Source of the DNA: Sphaerobacter sp.
GTDB taxonomy: Bacteria > Chloroflexota > Chloroflexia > Thermomicrobiales > Thermomicrobiaceae
Direction: 5' to 3'
Assembly: GCF_019683595.1 (NCBI RefSeq)
Contig: NZ_JADGHZ010000016.1
Span: 1 to 37,385 of the forward strand
Length of the DNA stretch: 37,385 nucleotides
The first letter of the stretch is position 1; each line of letters begins with the position of its first letter. The position numbers and the translations under genes were made by a program. Shown piece by piece: positions 26,287 to 37,330 of this stretch. Below the pieces are notes generated by a model. The model was not told the origin of the DNA. It did no database searches and saw only the letters and a program-made list of their open reading frames with translations.

Positions 26287-26343
26287 CGGCGGGTGTGGGT
26301 GGTCCGATGATCCGTGACGCTTCCACCCCGGTGATCTCCCGGA

Positions 26344-26402
26344 TGTCGTCCTGAGCGGAGCCGCGCCTGGCCGGCTGCTGTGCGCGGAGGAGTCGAAGGA
26401 TC
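26344..26402. repeat. Interrupted copy 2 of the dispersed repeat family
   Basis: TGTCGTCCTGAGCGGAGC (26344-26361) and GGAGTCGAAGGATCC (26388-26402) together form one arm of the repeat seen at 280 and 32114, but separated by about 26 GC-rich bases. The hexamer GCGGAG occurs on both sides of the insert, as expected if the insertion duplicated it. It lies just past the stop of the methyltransferase gene. Confidence 0.5.
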
Positions 26403-26466
26403 CGGCGGTCAGACGACACGACCGCCACGGCCGTGACACCGTGCGAGCGATGCGGCAGGACACCGT

Positions 26467-26494
26467 GTGGCCGCGCCGGAATCGGCGCGGCCAC
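26467..26494. terminator. Bidirectional hairpin between convergent genes
   Basis: GTGGCCGCGCCG (26467-26478) and CGGCGCGGCCAC (26483-26494) form a perfect 12-bp stem with a GAAT tetraloop. It lies between the stops of the DNA methyltransferase (26286) and aconitase (26529) genes and would serve both. No T-tract follows on either strand. Confidence 0.65.
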
Positions 26495-26528
26495 GATGCC
26501 CTCGATACGGCCTCCGCTCGTGCGGGCG

Positions 26529-29306
<2,778 letters not shown>

Positions 29307-29387
29307 CTAGTCCTCCCTCTCGTACCGTGAGAGCGACGGCCGGTTGTCCTGCACTCGTCACGCATCGCAAGAGCCCATCCCGGGCGC

Positions 29388-29437
29388 GGGCGCGCAAGGC
29401 GGATACGGGACTTGGCGCGCCCGGTGTCTCCAGAATA
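29388..29437 (-). promoter_or_regulatory. Candidate aconitase promoter and 5'-leader hairpin
   Basis: The minus strand reads TATTCT at 29437-29432, a possible -10 box. The predicted transcript would begin near 29425 and at once form a stem of GGGCGCGCAAG (29388-29398) with CTTGGCGCGCCC (29411-29422), perfect except for one bulged base. The stem sits about 80-115 bases before the ATG. A 5'-terminal stem can stabilise mRNA or take part in regulation. The -35 is not recognisable. Confidence 0.35.
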
Positions 29438-29693
29438 CCACGGCTTTCGCGGCAGGGATGCCGAATAAGTCTGGTTGACTGGCATGGATCGCTGAATCAG
29501 GGCACATCGCGATTCGGCCGGGCGCGTGTACCACACCGTTCAACGACTGGGAACGCCGCTCCCATCCCGCAGGTTGGCGCGGTGCACTATCATGACACCG
29601 AACGGCGGTACAAGCAGCGTGGCATCATTCGGTGGTACCAACCTGGGGATGGTATGCAGGAGCACCTCACCGGTGGAACAACGAGGCAGTGAT

Positions 29694-30221
29694 ATGAAGC
29701 CGCAAGCCGATGGGGTCGATGGGCGGGTGCGCCCCCCGTGGCAACCACCTGACCCACTGGCGGGCGCCCAGGGGGATGCGCTGGCCCGGTCCGATATGCG
29801 GAAGCGTCGCCGGCGGATCGCGACGATTCTGCTCCTGCTGCTGGAAGCGGCCGGCCTGATCGCGACCGTGGTCGTGGTCGGGCAGGGCGTGGACTGGAAG
29901 CTGGAGGAGACGCGCGAGGTCCCGTCGGCCCTAGCAACGGACTGGGTCTTCCTCGCGGGGACGGGCGTACCGGTTGCGATTCTGGCGGTGCTGGCGGCAC
30001 TGGCGCTGGCACTGCGCTTCTCGTCGGGGTGGACGTTGGCGATGCTGGCGCAGGGATTACTGTTGTTCAACTGCCTGGTGACGTACTTCGGACAACGGCT
30101 GGACGTGATCTACCCGCTGATGGTGGTTGGCATCCTGCTAGTCCTCTACCTGAACTCGTACGCCGTGCGGACGGCGCTGCAGCCGCAGCCGCCCCAGCCC
30201 GAACCTCGGGATGGAGCATGA
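29694..30221 (+). CDS. Small integral membrane protein of unknown function
   Basis: I recognise no family. The protein has 175 residues: a hydrophilic, Pro-rich N-terminus of about 40 residues ending in a basic patch (RKRRRR), then four hydrophobic segments at about 42-62, 84-107, 112-131 and 137-157, and a Pro/Gln-rich tail. The arrangement suggests a four-helix membrane protein with both ends in the cytoplasm. The ATG at 29694 has GAGG upstream; longer in-frame starts to 29526 have no ribosome site. Its stop overlaps the start of the next gene in an ATGA junction, so the two products are probably made together and may interact. Confidence 0.75.
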   Translation: MKPQADGVDGRVRPPWQPPDPLAGAQGDALARSDMRKRRRRIATILLLLLEAAGLIATVVVVGQGVDWKLEETREVPSALATDWVFLAGTGVPVAILAVLAALALALRFSSGWTLAMLAQGLLLFNCLVTYFGQRLDVIYPLMVVGILLVLYLNSYAVRTALQPQPPQPEPRDGA

Positions 30222-32059
30222 GCGCGGAGACCGATCGGGCCCTGCTCCGGCGCTTCGAGCCGATCGCTCGCTATACGCGCGGCGAGCAGTTCTACCCGCT
30301 CTACGTCGAGCCGTATGTCCGCCGCTCCGGCCTGTGGGTCCGCCACCGGAACGGCGACTCGGTGCTGCTGGTGCCGCCGGGCGAGTTGACGCTCGAACGC
30401 CTGGGAGAGCAGCGCGCCGACGGCTTCCATTCGGTCCAGTTCCTCAAGCTGACCGACCCGCTCACCGTCGCGGAGCTGGCCACCTACCGGCTTGAACGCC
30501 TCCGGGAGCGGAAAGAGCCGTCGGAGGTGTTCCACGCGGGGCAGGGGCGGCTGGCGCGCGTCGGCTACATCTCCCGCCTCGGCGCCGCGGCGTTCTCCCT
30601 CTCCCTCCTGGCGCGGGGGCGGGTGCCCGGCGACACGGCCGCGGCCGCGGCCATCGTGTACGACGCGATCCGTCGGGAGCACCCGGAGTTTCGCTACCAC
30701 GGACGGGTGGTGCGGCAGGCGGGGTGGGTCGTTCTCCAGTACTGGTTCTTCTACGTCTTCAACGACTGGCGCACCGGGTTCTTCGGCGCCAACGACCACG
30801 AAGCCGACTGGGAGATGATCAGCATCTACCTGGCCGAGTCTCCCGAAGGCGAACTGGCGCCGCAGTGGGTCGCTTACGCCAGCCACGACTACCACGGCGA
30901 CGACCTGCGCCGGCGCTGGGATGATCCGGAGTTGGAGAAGATCGGCGAGCACCCGGTGATCTACGTCGGCGCCGGGTCGCATGCGTCCTACTTCGCGCCC
31001 GGTGAATACCTCACCGAGCTTGAAGTGCCCTATCTCAACCGCGTGTCGCGCGTGGTCGAACGGGTCCAGGCGGTCTGGTACGAACGCCTCCGGCAGTATC
31101 GGGCGAACACCGACTCGGACGACACGCGGCACGGTGTGAACCTGCGCATCCCGTTCGTCGACTACGCCCGCGGGGATGGGCTGACGATCGGCCCGGGCCA
31201 GAACGCCGAGTGGGGCGAACCGGTGCTGATCGAGCCGCCGCCCTCCTGGGTGTCCGGCTACCGTGGGCTGTGGGGCTACCACGCGCGCGACCCCTTCGCC
31301 GGTGAGGATGCCCCGGCCGGACCGATGTACAACCGCGATGGGACTACGCGCCGCTCCTGGTATGACCCCGTCGGCTGGGCGGGGCTCGACAAGGTTCCGA
31401 CGCCGCGCGATCTGCTCCCGACCATCCAGGGACGCATCGCCTCGATACGCGATCGCCAGCGGGAAGCCGCGGAGGCCATCGAGGCCAAGCAGCGCGAGTT
31501 GCAGGGGATCGGCGTGGAGATCGCCGCGATGGTGGGCCAGCCGCACCTCCGCGTTGCCTACGAATCGGCCAGCCGGCGCCTCGCGTCCCTTTCCGACGAG
31601 GTTTCCCGCCTTCGCGCGCAGGTGGCCGAGGACGAGGCGCTCCTGGAGGCCCTCACCAACCATGCGCGGGAGCTGGAGGCGGGGATGCCTACCGACCCGC
31701 GAGCGCACATCCGCCGGGCTGCTCGCCCCGTGTCGGAGCGACAGCTCCGAGCGGCGCGCCTGGCAGAAATCTGGGCGGCCATCAGCATCGGGGTTCTGCT
31801 CGTCAGCGTCGTCGCGCTGGCCTATTTCGAGCGACAGTACCTCTTCATCGGGCTCGTCTACGCGGTCGCGCTCTTCGCCCTCATTGAGGCAGCCTTCCGC
31901 GGCCAGATCGGCCGGCTCATCACCGGGCTGACGGTCGTCCTGGCGCTCGTGTCGGCCGGCGTGCTCGTCTTCGAATTTTTCTGGCAGATCTCTCTCGGCA
32001 TCGTCGTGCTGATCGGCCTCTACATCCTCATCATCAACCTGCGCGAGCTGCGGCGGTAG
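30218..32059 (+). CDS. Membrane protein with a Vps62-like domain, coiled coil and C-terminal helices
   Basis: A 613-residue protein. The N-terminal 380 or so residues include NDHEADWEMISIYL (about 192-205) and HPVIYVGAGSHASYF (about 245-259), the two blocks typical of the Vps62-like family, found in fungi, plants and scattered bacteria and without an assigned biochemical role. Next comes a coiled coil (about 402-430 and 450-489, with Arg/Glu/Gln heptads), then four or five membrane helices (about 514-608) ending LYILIINLRELRR. So a large soluble domain is tethered to the membrane by its C-terminus. Translation is coupled to the upstream membrane gene through ATGA. The Vps62 assignment is from motif memory and is moderately sure; the function is unknown. 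Confidence 0.75.
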   Translation: MSAETDRALLRRFEPIARYTRGEQFYPLYVEPYVRRSGLWVRHRNGDSVLLVPPGELTLERLGEQRADGFHSVQFLKLTDPLTVAELATYRLERLRERKEPSEVFHAGQGRLARVGYISRLGAAAFSLSLLARGRVPGDTAAAAAIVYDAIRREHPEFRYHGRVVRQAGWVVLQYWFFYVFNDWRTGFFGANDHEADWEMISIYLAESPEGELAPQWVAYASHDYHGDDLRRRWDDPELEKIGEHPVIYVGAGSHASYFAPGEYLTELEVPYLNRVSRVVERVQAVWYERLRQYRANTDSDDTRHGVNLRIPFVDYARGDGLTIGPGQNAEWGEPVLIEPPPSWVSGYRGLWGYHARDPFAGEDAPAGPMYNRDGTTRRSWYDPVGWAGLDKVPTPRDLLPTIQGRIASIRDRQREAAEAIEAKQRELQGIGVEIAAMVGQPHLRVAYESASRRLASLSDEVSRLRAQVAEDEALLEALTNHARELEAGMPTDPRAHIRRAARPVSERQLRAARLAEIWAAISIGVLLVSVVALAYFERQYLFIGLVYAVALFALIEAAFRGQIGRLITGLTVVLALVSAGVLVFEFFWQISLGIVVLIGLYILIINLRELRR

Positions 32060-32113
32060 CGACGCTGGCTGACGTTCACGGCAAGCGACGCAGAGCGTGG
32101 TAGGCGCTCTCGC

Positions 32114-32190
32114 GTGTCCTCCGGAGCGATGCGAAGGATCTCTTCGTGGCCGCACTGGCCGGAGAATCTCCGCTCCGTTCGAGAGGACAG
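32114..32190. repeat. Imperfect palindromic repeat, copy 3 of the dispersed family
   Basis: The arms are 32114-32142 (opens GTGTCCTCCGGAGCGATGCG) and 32162-32190, inverted with 21 of 29 positions matching, around a 19-base centre. The left arm differs from that at 280-308 at only about five positions. It lies 55 bases past the stop of the Vps62-like gene. Confidence 0.65.
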
Positions 32191-32370
32191 CGCAACAACG
32201 CTAACCCGCACACAAATGCGGCCCGGAGGAGAAATGCCGGGCGTCCGCAGTGTTCGAGAGAGTAGGAGGCGCAACCCGAGCCGCGTTCAGCCAACTGCGG
32301 GGCGTAATACGACATATCCCAACAGCACACACCAAACTCCCAATACCGCTAACCGCGACTGTCAGCCACC

Positions 32371-32398
32371 CCGCACCGCACGGTGGCCTGCGGTGCGG
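32371..32398. terminator. Hairpin between convergent genes
   Basis: CCGCACCGCA (32371-32380) and TGCGGTGCGG (32389-32398) form a perfect 10-bp stem with an 8-base loop, 32 bases past the stop of the XdhC-type gene and downstream of the Vps62-like gene. It has no T-tract. The rest of 32200-32370 shows no gene; part of it (about 32285-32360) is AT-richer than its surroundings. Confidence 0.55.
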
Positions 32399-32429
32399 AC
32401 TCCGGAGGCCGCGACTCATTACGTTGGTG

Positions 32430-33470
32430 TTATCGGGACAGGTACCGCTCCGGGTCGGCGGCGAACTGGCGGCGGCACGAGGGGCAGCAGAAGTAGTAGC
32501 GCGTGCCCTGGTAGTCGTAGGTATGGCGGGCAGTCGTGATCTCGACCGCCATGCCGCAGACGGGGTCGATCGCCTGGGTCGCCACGGGATCCGCCTCGAC
32601 CACCGGCATTGCGACCGTCGGCGTCGCGTCCTTCGGCGCCAATTCGGCGCGTTTGGCGATGATCTCGGCCAGGATGCTGACCGCGATCTCCTCCGGGGCG
32701 GTGGCGGCGATGTCGAAGCCGGCCGGCGCCTTGACTCGCGCGAGCAGGTCATCGGGGATGCCGCTGGCGCGCAGGGTGTCACGCATGGTTTCGAAGCGGC
32801 GGCTGCTCGCGACCAGCGCGACGAAACCGACACCCGCCCGCAGCGCCTGCTCGACCGCGTCCTCGTCGTAGACCCCCATCGTCGCCACGACCGCGACGGC
32901 AGGCCCGCCCGCGGCCGCTGCACCGATGTCGAGGTCGTCGAGGACGACATCCGCCTCAGAAGGAGCGCTCTCGGTCGCGCCGGGCCGGGAAGCGATCACG
33001 CGGTAGCCCATGACGTGGCCCAGGCGCACCAGCGCGTCGGCGACCGGACTCTCGCCGAAGACGATCAGCCGCAGCGGGGGCAGGAACGGTTCCAAGAACA
33101 CCTCCAGCGCGCCGCCGCTGTGGCACGTGAGCGGCGCGGTCACAACATCCGGCCGGTCGGCCGGACCGCGGCCGTCCGGGCTGAGGCGGAGGGTCCGCGG
33201 CCGTCCTTCGGCCAGGGCTTCCAGTGCCTGGCGCACGACCGTCGGCTGCGCGCAGCTCCCACCGACCCAGCCGAAGAGCGCACCGTCCGGCGTCACGATA
33301 CCCTTGGCGCCCGGCCGCGCCGAAGTGGGACGCTGGCTCCAGACAACGGTCGCCAGCACGAAGGGCTCGCCCGCCTGCTTGAGCGCTGCCGCGCGGGCGA
33401 AGATGTCCTCACTGACCCTCCGCAGCGCAGGTTGGGTCGTGGTACCGGACCGCTCGCCGTGTTCCGTCAT
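32430..33470 (-). CDS. XdhC/CoxI family molybdoenzyme maturation factor with C-terminal YHS domain
   Basis: A 346-residue protein. The N-terminal XdhC_CoxI domain (about 20-130) shows PFVLATVVWSQRPTSARPGA and the conserved FGWVGGSCAQP. A Rossmann-type XdhC C-domain follows (about 130-270; LRLIVFGESPVADALVRLG, VVATMGVYDEDAV). Residues 302-346 form a YHS domain: DPVCGM with C305, then YYFCCPSC with C328, C329 and C332. XdhC proteins help sulfurate and insert the molybdenum cofactor in xanthine-oxidase-family enzymes; here the client is most likely the CO dehydrogenase directly upstream. The YHS domain is a small metal-binding module, unusual on XdhC. The gene lies 68 bases after coxL. The ribosome site is weak (AAGG at 11 bases). 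Confidence 0.88.
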   Translation of the reverse strand: MTEHGERSGTTTQPALRRVSEDIFARAAALKQAGEPFVLATVVWSQRPTSARPGAKGIVTPDGALFGWVGGSCAQPTVVRQALEALAEGRPRTLRLSPDGRGPADRPDVVTAPLTCHSGGALEVFLEPFLPPLRLIVFGESPVADALVRLGHVMGYRVIASRPGATESAPSEADVVLDDLDIGAAAAGGPAVAVVATMGVYDEDAVEQALRAGVGFVALVASSRRFETMRDTLRASGIPDDLLARVKAPAGFDIAATAPEEIAVSILAEIIAKRAELAPKDATPTVAMPVVEADPVATQAIDPVCGMAVEITTARHTYDYQGTRYYFCCPSCRRQFAADPERYLSR

Positions 33471-33538
33471 CGGGGTTCCGTACCTTCGGTGGGGTGGGGC
33501 GTCACGATCGTGATCGCGACACCCCAGAGTATCCAGTG

Positions 33539-35893
33539 CTACTCGGCGACACCCTTTTCCTGGAGGATCTGATAGACCTTCCAGGGCGTGATCGGGATGT
33601 CGATGTGGCGGACGCCGAGGTGGCTGAGCGCGTCCACGACGGCATTCACGATCGCCGGGGGCGCACCGACCGTTGGGCTCTCGCCCACGCCCTTGGCCCC
33701 GATCGGGTGATGGGGCGACGGCGTCACGGTCTTCTCGGTCCGCCAGTTCGGCGTCTCCATGGCCGTCGGAACCAGGTAGTCCATGAACGTGCCGGTGAGC
33801 ATCGTGCCGTTTTCGTCGTACACGATCTCCTCAAAGAGCGCCGGCGCCAGCCCCATCGTCAGCCCGCCGTGGATCTGCCCCTCCACGATCATCGGGTTGA
33901 TGATCGTGCCGCAGTCGTCCAGCGCCAGGAACTCACGCACGGTCGGCTGACCGGTGCCGCGGTCGATGTCGACCACGCAGACATAGGCGCCGAACGGGAA
34001 GGTCAGGTTGGGCGGGTCATAGTAGGTGACCGCCTCCAGACCGCCTTCCAGCCCCTGCGGGAAGTTCGTGTAGGCGGCGAAGGCGATCTCGCTCATCGTC
34101 TTGGCACGCTCCGGCGAGCCCTTGACGCGGAAGGCATAGTCGCGCCACTCCAGATCGTCCGGGTCGACCTCCAGCAGGTGGGCGGCGATCAGCCGCGCCT
34201 TCTCCCGGATCTTCCGCGCCGCCACGGCCGTCGCCGCGCCGGCGGTCGGCGTGCTCCGGCTGGCGTAGGTGCCCAGCCCGTAGGGGGCGGTGTCGGTGTC
34301 GCCGTGCTCAACGACGATGTTCTCAACCGGCAGCCCCAGCTCCTCCGCCACGATCTGGGCGAAGGTCGTCTCGTGTCCCTGCCCCTGGGTCTGGACACCG
34401 ATGCGGACGAGCGCGGAACCGGTCGGGTGGACCCGGATCTCGGCGCTGTCGAACATCTTGATCCCGAGGATGTCGAAGGTATGCGACGGGCCGGCGCCGA
34501 CGATCTCGGTGAAGGTCGAGATGCCGATCCCCATCAACTCACCGCGCGCTCGCTTCTCCGCCTGCTCGCGCCGCAGCTCCTGGTAGCCGATGGCATCGAG
34601 CGCCTTCTGCAGCGCCGCCGGGTAGTTGCCGCTGTCGTACTCCCAGCCGGTCGGCGACTTGTAGGGGAACTGCTCCGGCTGGATGAAGTTCTTGAAGCGG
34701 ATCTCCGCCGGGTCCATGTTCAGCTCATCGGCCAGGACATCGACCATGCGCTCGATCATGTGGACCGCTTCCGTCACCCGGAACGAGCAGCGATAGGCGA
34801 TCCCGCCCGGCGCCTTGTTGGTATAGACGCCGTCGACGTTGAAGTGGGCCGCCTCCAGGGTGTACGACCCGGTACCGATGCTGAAGAGCCCGGCTGGGAA
34901 CTTCGACGGGTTGGCCGCCGCATCGAACGCGCCGTGGTCGGCCACGGTGTGCACCCGCAGCGCGCGCATCTTCCCATCCCGCGTCGCCGCGATCTCGGCG
35001 TGGATGTGGTAGTCGCGCGCGAACGAGTCGGCTTGCAGATTCTCGGAACGGTCCTCGATCCACTTGACCGGCCGCCCGGTCTGGAGCGAGGCCACGATCG
35101 CCAGCACGTAGCCGGGGTAGACCGGCACCTTGCCGCCGAACCCGCCGCCGATGTCGGGTGAGATGACCCGGATCTTGGTCTCCGGGATGCCCGAGACGAG
35201 CGAGAAGACGGTGCGGTGGGCGTGCGGCGCCTGGCTCGTCATCCAGACGGTCAGCTTGCCCGATACCTTGTCGAACGACGCCACACAGCCGCAGGTCTCG
35301 ATCGAGGAGACATGGATCCGCGGGATGTACATCTTCTGCGAGACGACGACCTCGGCTTCCTCGAAGATCCGGTCCGTCGCCTCCTTGTCGCCCGCCTGCC
35401 AGTTCCAGATGTGGTTGGTCTTCTCCTCCCGGTCGGGCCGAACCAGCGGCGCGTCCGGCTCCAGCGCGCGGAACGGGTCGAGGACCGGCTCCAGCGCCTC
35501 GTACTCCACGTCGATCGCCAGCACGGCGTCTGCCGCCGTGTAGCGGTCCTCCGCGATGACGGCCGCGACCTCCTGCGCGTAGTAGACGACCCGGTCAGTG
35601 GGCAGCACCATCTGCCGGTCGCTCATGAGCGTCGGCATCCAGGCCAGCCCGGCCGCCTCCAGATCCTTGCCGGTGATGACCGCGACGACGCCCGGCATGG
35701 CGACTGCCTTCGCGCTGTCGAGCTTGGTGATGCGCGCATGGGCGTAGGGACTCCGCAGGATGTCGAGGTAGAGCATGCCCGGGAGTTTGATGTCGTCGAC
35801 GTACGTCCCTTTCCCGCGGATGAAGCGCGGGTCCTCCTTGCGCTTGACCGGGTGACCGAGTCCACCGATTGCTGCACGCTCCGTGGCAGTCAT
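33539..35893 (-). CDS. coxL: Aerobic carbon monoxide dehydrogenase large subunit, form I
   Basis: A 784-residue molybdenum subunit that oxidises CO to CO2 at a Mo-Cu site. The form I signature AYRCSFR is present (366-372), with C369 as the copper-binding cysteine. The catalytic Glu is E738 in GAKGVGESPTVG. Other family blocks are SPDIGGGFGGKVPVYPGY, TQGQGHETTFAQI and DDCGTIINPMIVEGQIHGG. The motif separates it from form II (AYRGAGR) and from xanthine dehydrogenases. The length fits. The ATG at 35893 has GGGAGGA upstream and starts 3 bases after the coxS stop, so the two are translationally linked. The order M-S-L is that of known cox operons. Confidence 0.97.
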   Translation of the reverse strand: MTATERAAIGGLGHPVKRKEDPRFIRGKGTYVDDIKLPGMLYLDILRSPYAHARITKLDSAKAVAMPGVVAVITGKDLEAAGLAWMPTLMSDRQMVLPTDRVVYYAQEVAAVIAEDRYTAADAVLAIDVEYEALEPVLDPFRALEPDAPLVRPDREEKTNHIWNWQAGDKEATDRIFEEAEVVVSQKMYIPRIHVSSIETCGCVASFDKVSGKLTVWMTSQAPHAHRTVFSLVSGIPETKIRVISPDIGGGFGGKVPVYPGYVLAIVASLQTGRPVKWIEDRSENLQADSFARDYHIHAEIAATRDGKMRALRVHTVADHGAFDAAANPSKFPAGLFSIGTGSYTLEAAHFNVDGVYTNKAPGGIAYRCSFRVTEAVHMIERMVDVLADELNMDPAEIRFKNFIQPEQFPYKSPTGWEYDSGNYPAALQKALDAIGYQELRREQAEKRARGELMGIGISTFTEIVGAGPSHTFDILGIKMFDSAEIRVHPTGSALVRIGVQTQGQGHETTFAQIVAEELGLPVENIVVEHGDTDTAPYGLGTYASRSTPTAGAATAVAARKIREKARLIAAHLLEVDPDDLEWRDYAFRVKGSPERAKTMSEIAFAAYTNFPQGLEGGLEAVTYYDPPNLTFPFGAYVCVVDIDRGTGQPTVREFLALDDCGTIINPMIVEGQIHGGLTMGLAPALFEEIVYDENGTMLTGTFMDYLVPTAMETPNWRTEKTVTPSPHHPIGAKGVGESPTVGAPPAIVNAVVDALSHLGVRHIDIPITPWKVYQILQEKGVAE

Positions 35894-35896
35894 CGG

Positions 35897-36433
35897 CTAG
35901 TCCTCCCTTCCACCAGCCGGCACGCCGGACGGCGCCGCGGCTTCCTTCGCCTGCTGCATCTTCCTGGCCGCGTACTGGATCGACTTGACGATGTTCACGT
36001 AGCCGGTACACCGGCAGAGGTTGCCGGAGATCGCCTGCCGAATCTCTGCTTCGGTCGGATTCGGGTTGCGCTCGAGCAGGGCAACCGCGGTCATCATCAT
36101 GCCCGGGGTGCAGAAGCCACACTGGAGCCCGTGCTCCTGCCAGAAGCCCTCCTGCACCGGGTGGAGTTCGCCGTTCTGCTCCAGACCTTCGACGGTACGG
36201 ATCTCGCCGCCGTCGGCCTGCACCGCGAAGACGGTGCACGACTTGACCGGCACGCCGTTGAGGTGGACGGTGCAGGCACCGCAACTGGTCGTGTCGCAGC
36301 CGATGTGGGTGCCCGTCAGCCCGAGCGTCTCGCGGATGAAATGGACCAGCAACAGGCGCGGCTCGACCTCGGCCTGCCGCACCTCGCCGTTGACCGTGAC
36401 CGTGATCGGAACGGTGCGCGTCCTGGTGCTCAT
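35897..36433 (-). CDS. coxS: Carbon monoxide dehydrogenase small (iron-sulfur) subunit
   Basis: A 178-residue protein with two [2Fe-2S] clusters that carry electrons from the Mo site to the FAD subunit. The plant-ferredoxin-type cluster uses C46, C51, C54 ([10 protein letters not shown]) and C66. The second uses C105 and C108 (CGFC), and C140 and C142 (CRC). All eight ligands are present. A C-terminal extension of about 20 residues ([17 protein letters not shown]) is not part of the fold. The ATG at 36433 has GGAGAGGTG upstream, and the gene starts 18 bases after the coxM stop. Confidence 0.97.
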   Translation of the reverse strand: MSTRTRTVPITVTVNGEVRQAEVEPRLLLVHFIRETLGLTGTHIGCDTTSCGACTVHLNGVPVKSCTVFAVQADGGEIRTVEGLEQNGELHPVQEGFWQEHGLQCGFCTPGMMMTAVALLERNPNPTEAEIRQAISGNLCRCTGYVNIVKSIQYAARKMQQAKEAAAPSGVPAGGRED

Positions 36434-36451
36434 GGATCACCTCTCCTCCCG

Positions 36452-37330
36452 CTACGCCGCGGCCGCGCCCGCGCGCTCCAGGGCACGCCGCAGCGCGCGA
36501 GCCGTCACCGTGCGCGTCACGGCCCGCTTGTAGTCTTCCGGCCCACGCAGGTCACTCGATGGATCGCACTCTTCACCCGCCAGGCGCGCCGCCTCGCGGA
36601 TCGCCTCCTCGGTCGGCGCCTTGCCCAGCAGCGCCGCCTCGGCCTGTTTCGCCCGCATCGGCATGTAGTTCACGTTCGTCAGGCCGATCCGGACCGACGC
36701 CACCTGGCCAGCCTCGTCGAGCGTGAGCTGCACCGCAGCGCCCGCGATCGCGTAGTCGCCGACCTTGCGCTCAAATTTGACATAAGCCCCACCCGAGCGC
36801 GGGCCGGGAGCCGGGATGCGGATGGCGGTGAGGACCTCATCCGCCGCGAGGGCTGTGGTGAACGTGTCGACAAAGAAGTCGTCGATGGGAATGGTGCGCT
36901 CGCCGCTAGGGCCGGTCGCGACGACCTCGGCGCCGAGAGCCAGCATGGTCGCGGGGTGGTCATTCGCCGGGTCAGCGTGCGCCAGGTTTCCCCCGACGGT
37001 GGCCAGGTTGCGCACGAGCGGGTCGGCGATCACGACCGCCGTGTCGAGGATGATCGGGAACTCTGTGCGGACGGCCTCGTCGCCCTCGAGCGCGGCCTCA
37101 CGGGTGAGGGCACCGAGCACCAGGTGGCCGTTCTCGCGCCGGATCCCCCCGAGGCCCGGGATTCGATTCAGGTCGACGATCACCGCCGGCTCGGCCAACC
37201 GGAACTTCATCAGCGGGATCAGGCTCTGCCCGCCAGCCAGCAGCTTGGCGTCGAGACCGTGCTCAGAGAGTAGGGCGACGGCTTCCGAGAGCGAAGCCGG
37301 AGCATGGTACTCGAAAGGTCCAGGAATCAT
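36452..37330 (-). CDS. coxM: Carbon monoxide dehydrogenase medium (FAD) subunit
   Basis: A 292-residue flavoprotein that receives electrons from the iron-sulfur subunit and passes them to the respiratory chain. The two FAD-binding motifs are AGGQSLIPLMK (32-42) and TVGGNLAHADPAND (111-124). The C-terminal CO-dehydrogenase flavoprotein domain follows to about residue 285, with VGDYAIAGAAVQL and GLTNVNYMPMRA. The ATG at 37330 has AGAGGAG at about 10 bases. It is the first cox gene seen; only 55 bases lie upstream in the window, so the promoter and any preceding gene cannot be judged. Confidence 0.97.
   Translation of the reverse strand: MIPGPFEYHAPASLSEAVALLSEHGLDAKLLAGGQSLIPLMKFRLAEPAVIVDLNRIPGLGGIRRENGHLVLGALTREAALEGDEAVRTEFPIILDTAVVIADPLVRNLATVGGNLAHADPANDHPATMLALGAEVVATGPSGERTIPIDDFFVDTFTTALAADEVLTAIRIPAPGPRSGGAYVKFERKVGDYAIAGAAVQLTLDEAGQVASVRIGLTNVNYMPMRAKQAEAALLGKAPTEEAIREAARLAGEECDPSSDLRGPEDYKRAVTRTVTARALRRALERAGAAAA

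Noticed and set aside
33539-35893. Form II (putative) CO dehydrogenase or xanthine dehydrogenase large subunit
   Set aside because: The active-site loop reads AYRCSFR, the form I signature, not AYRGAGR.
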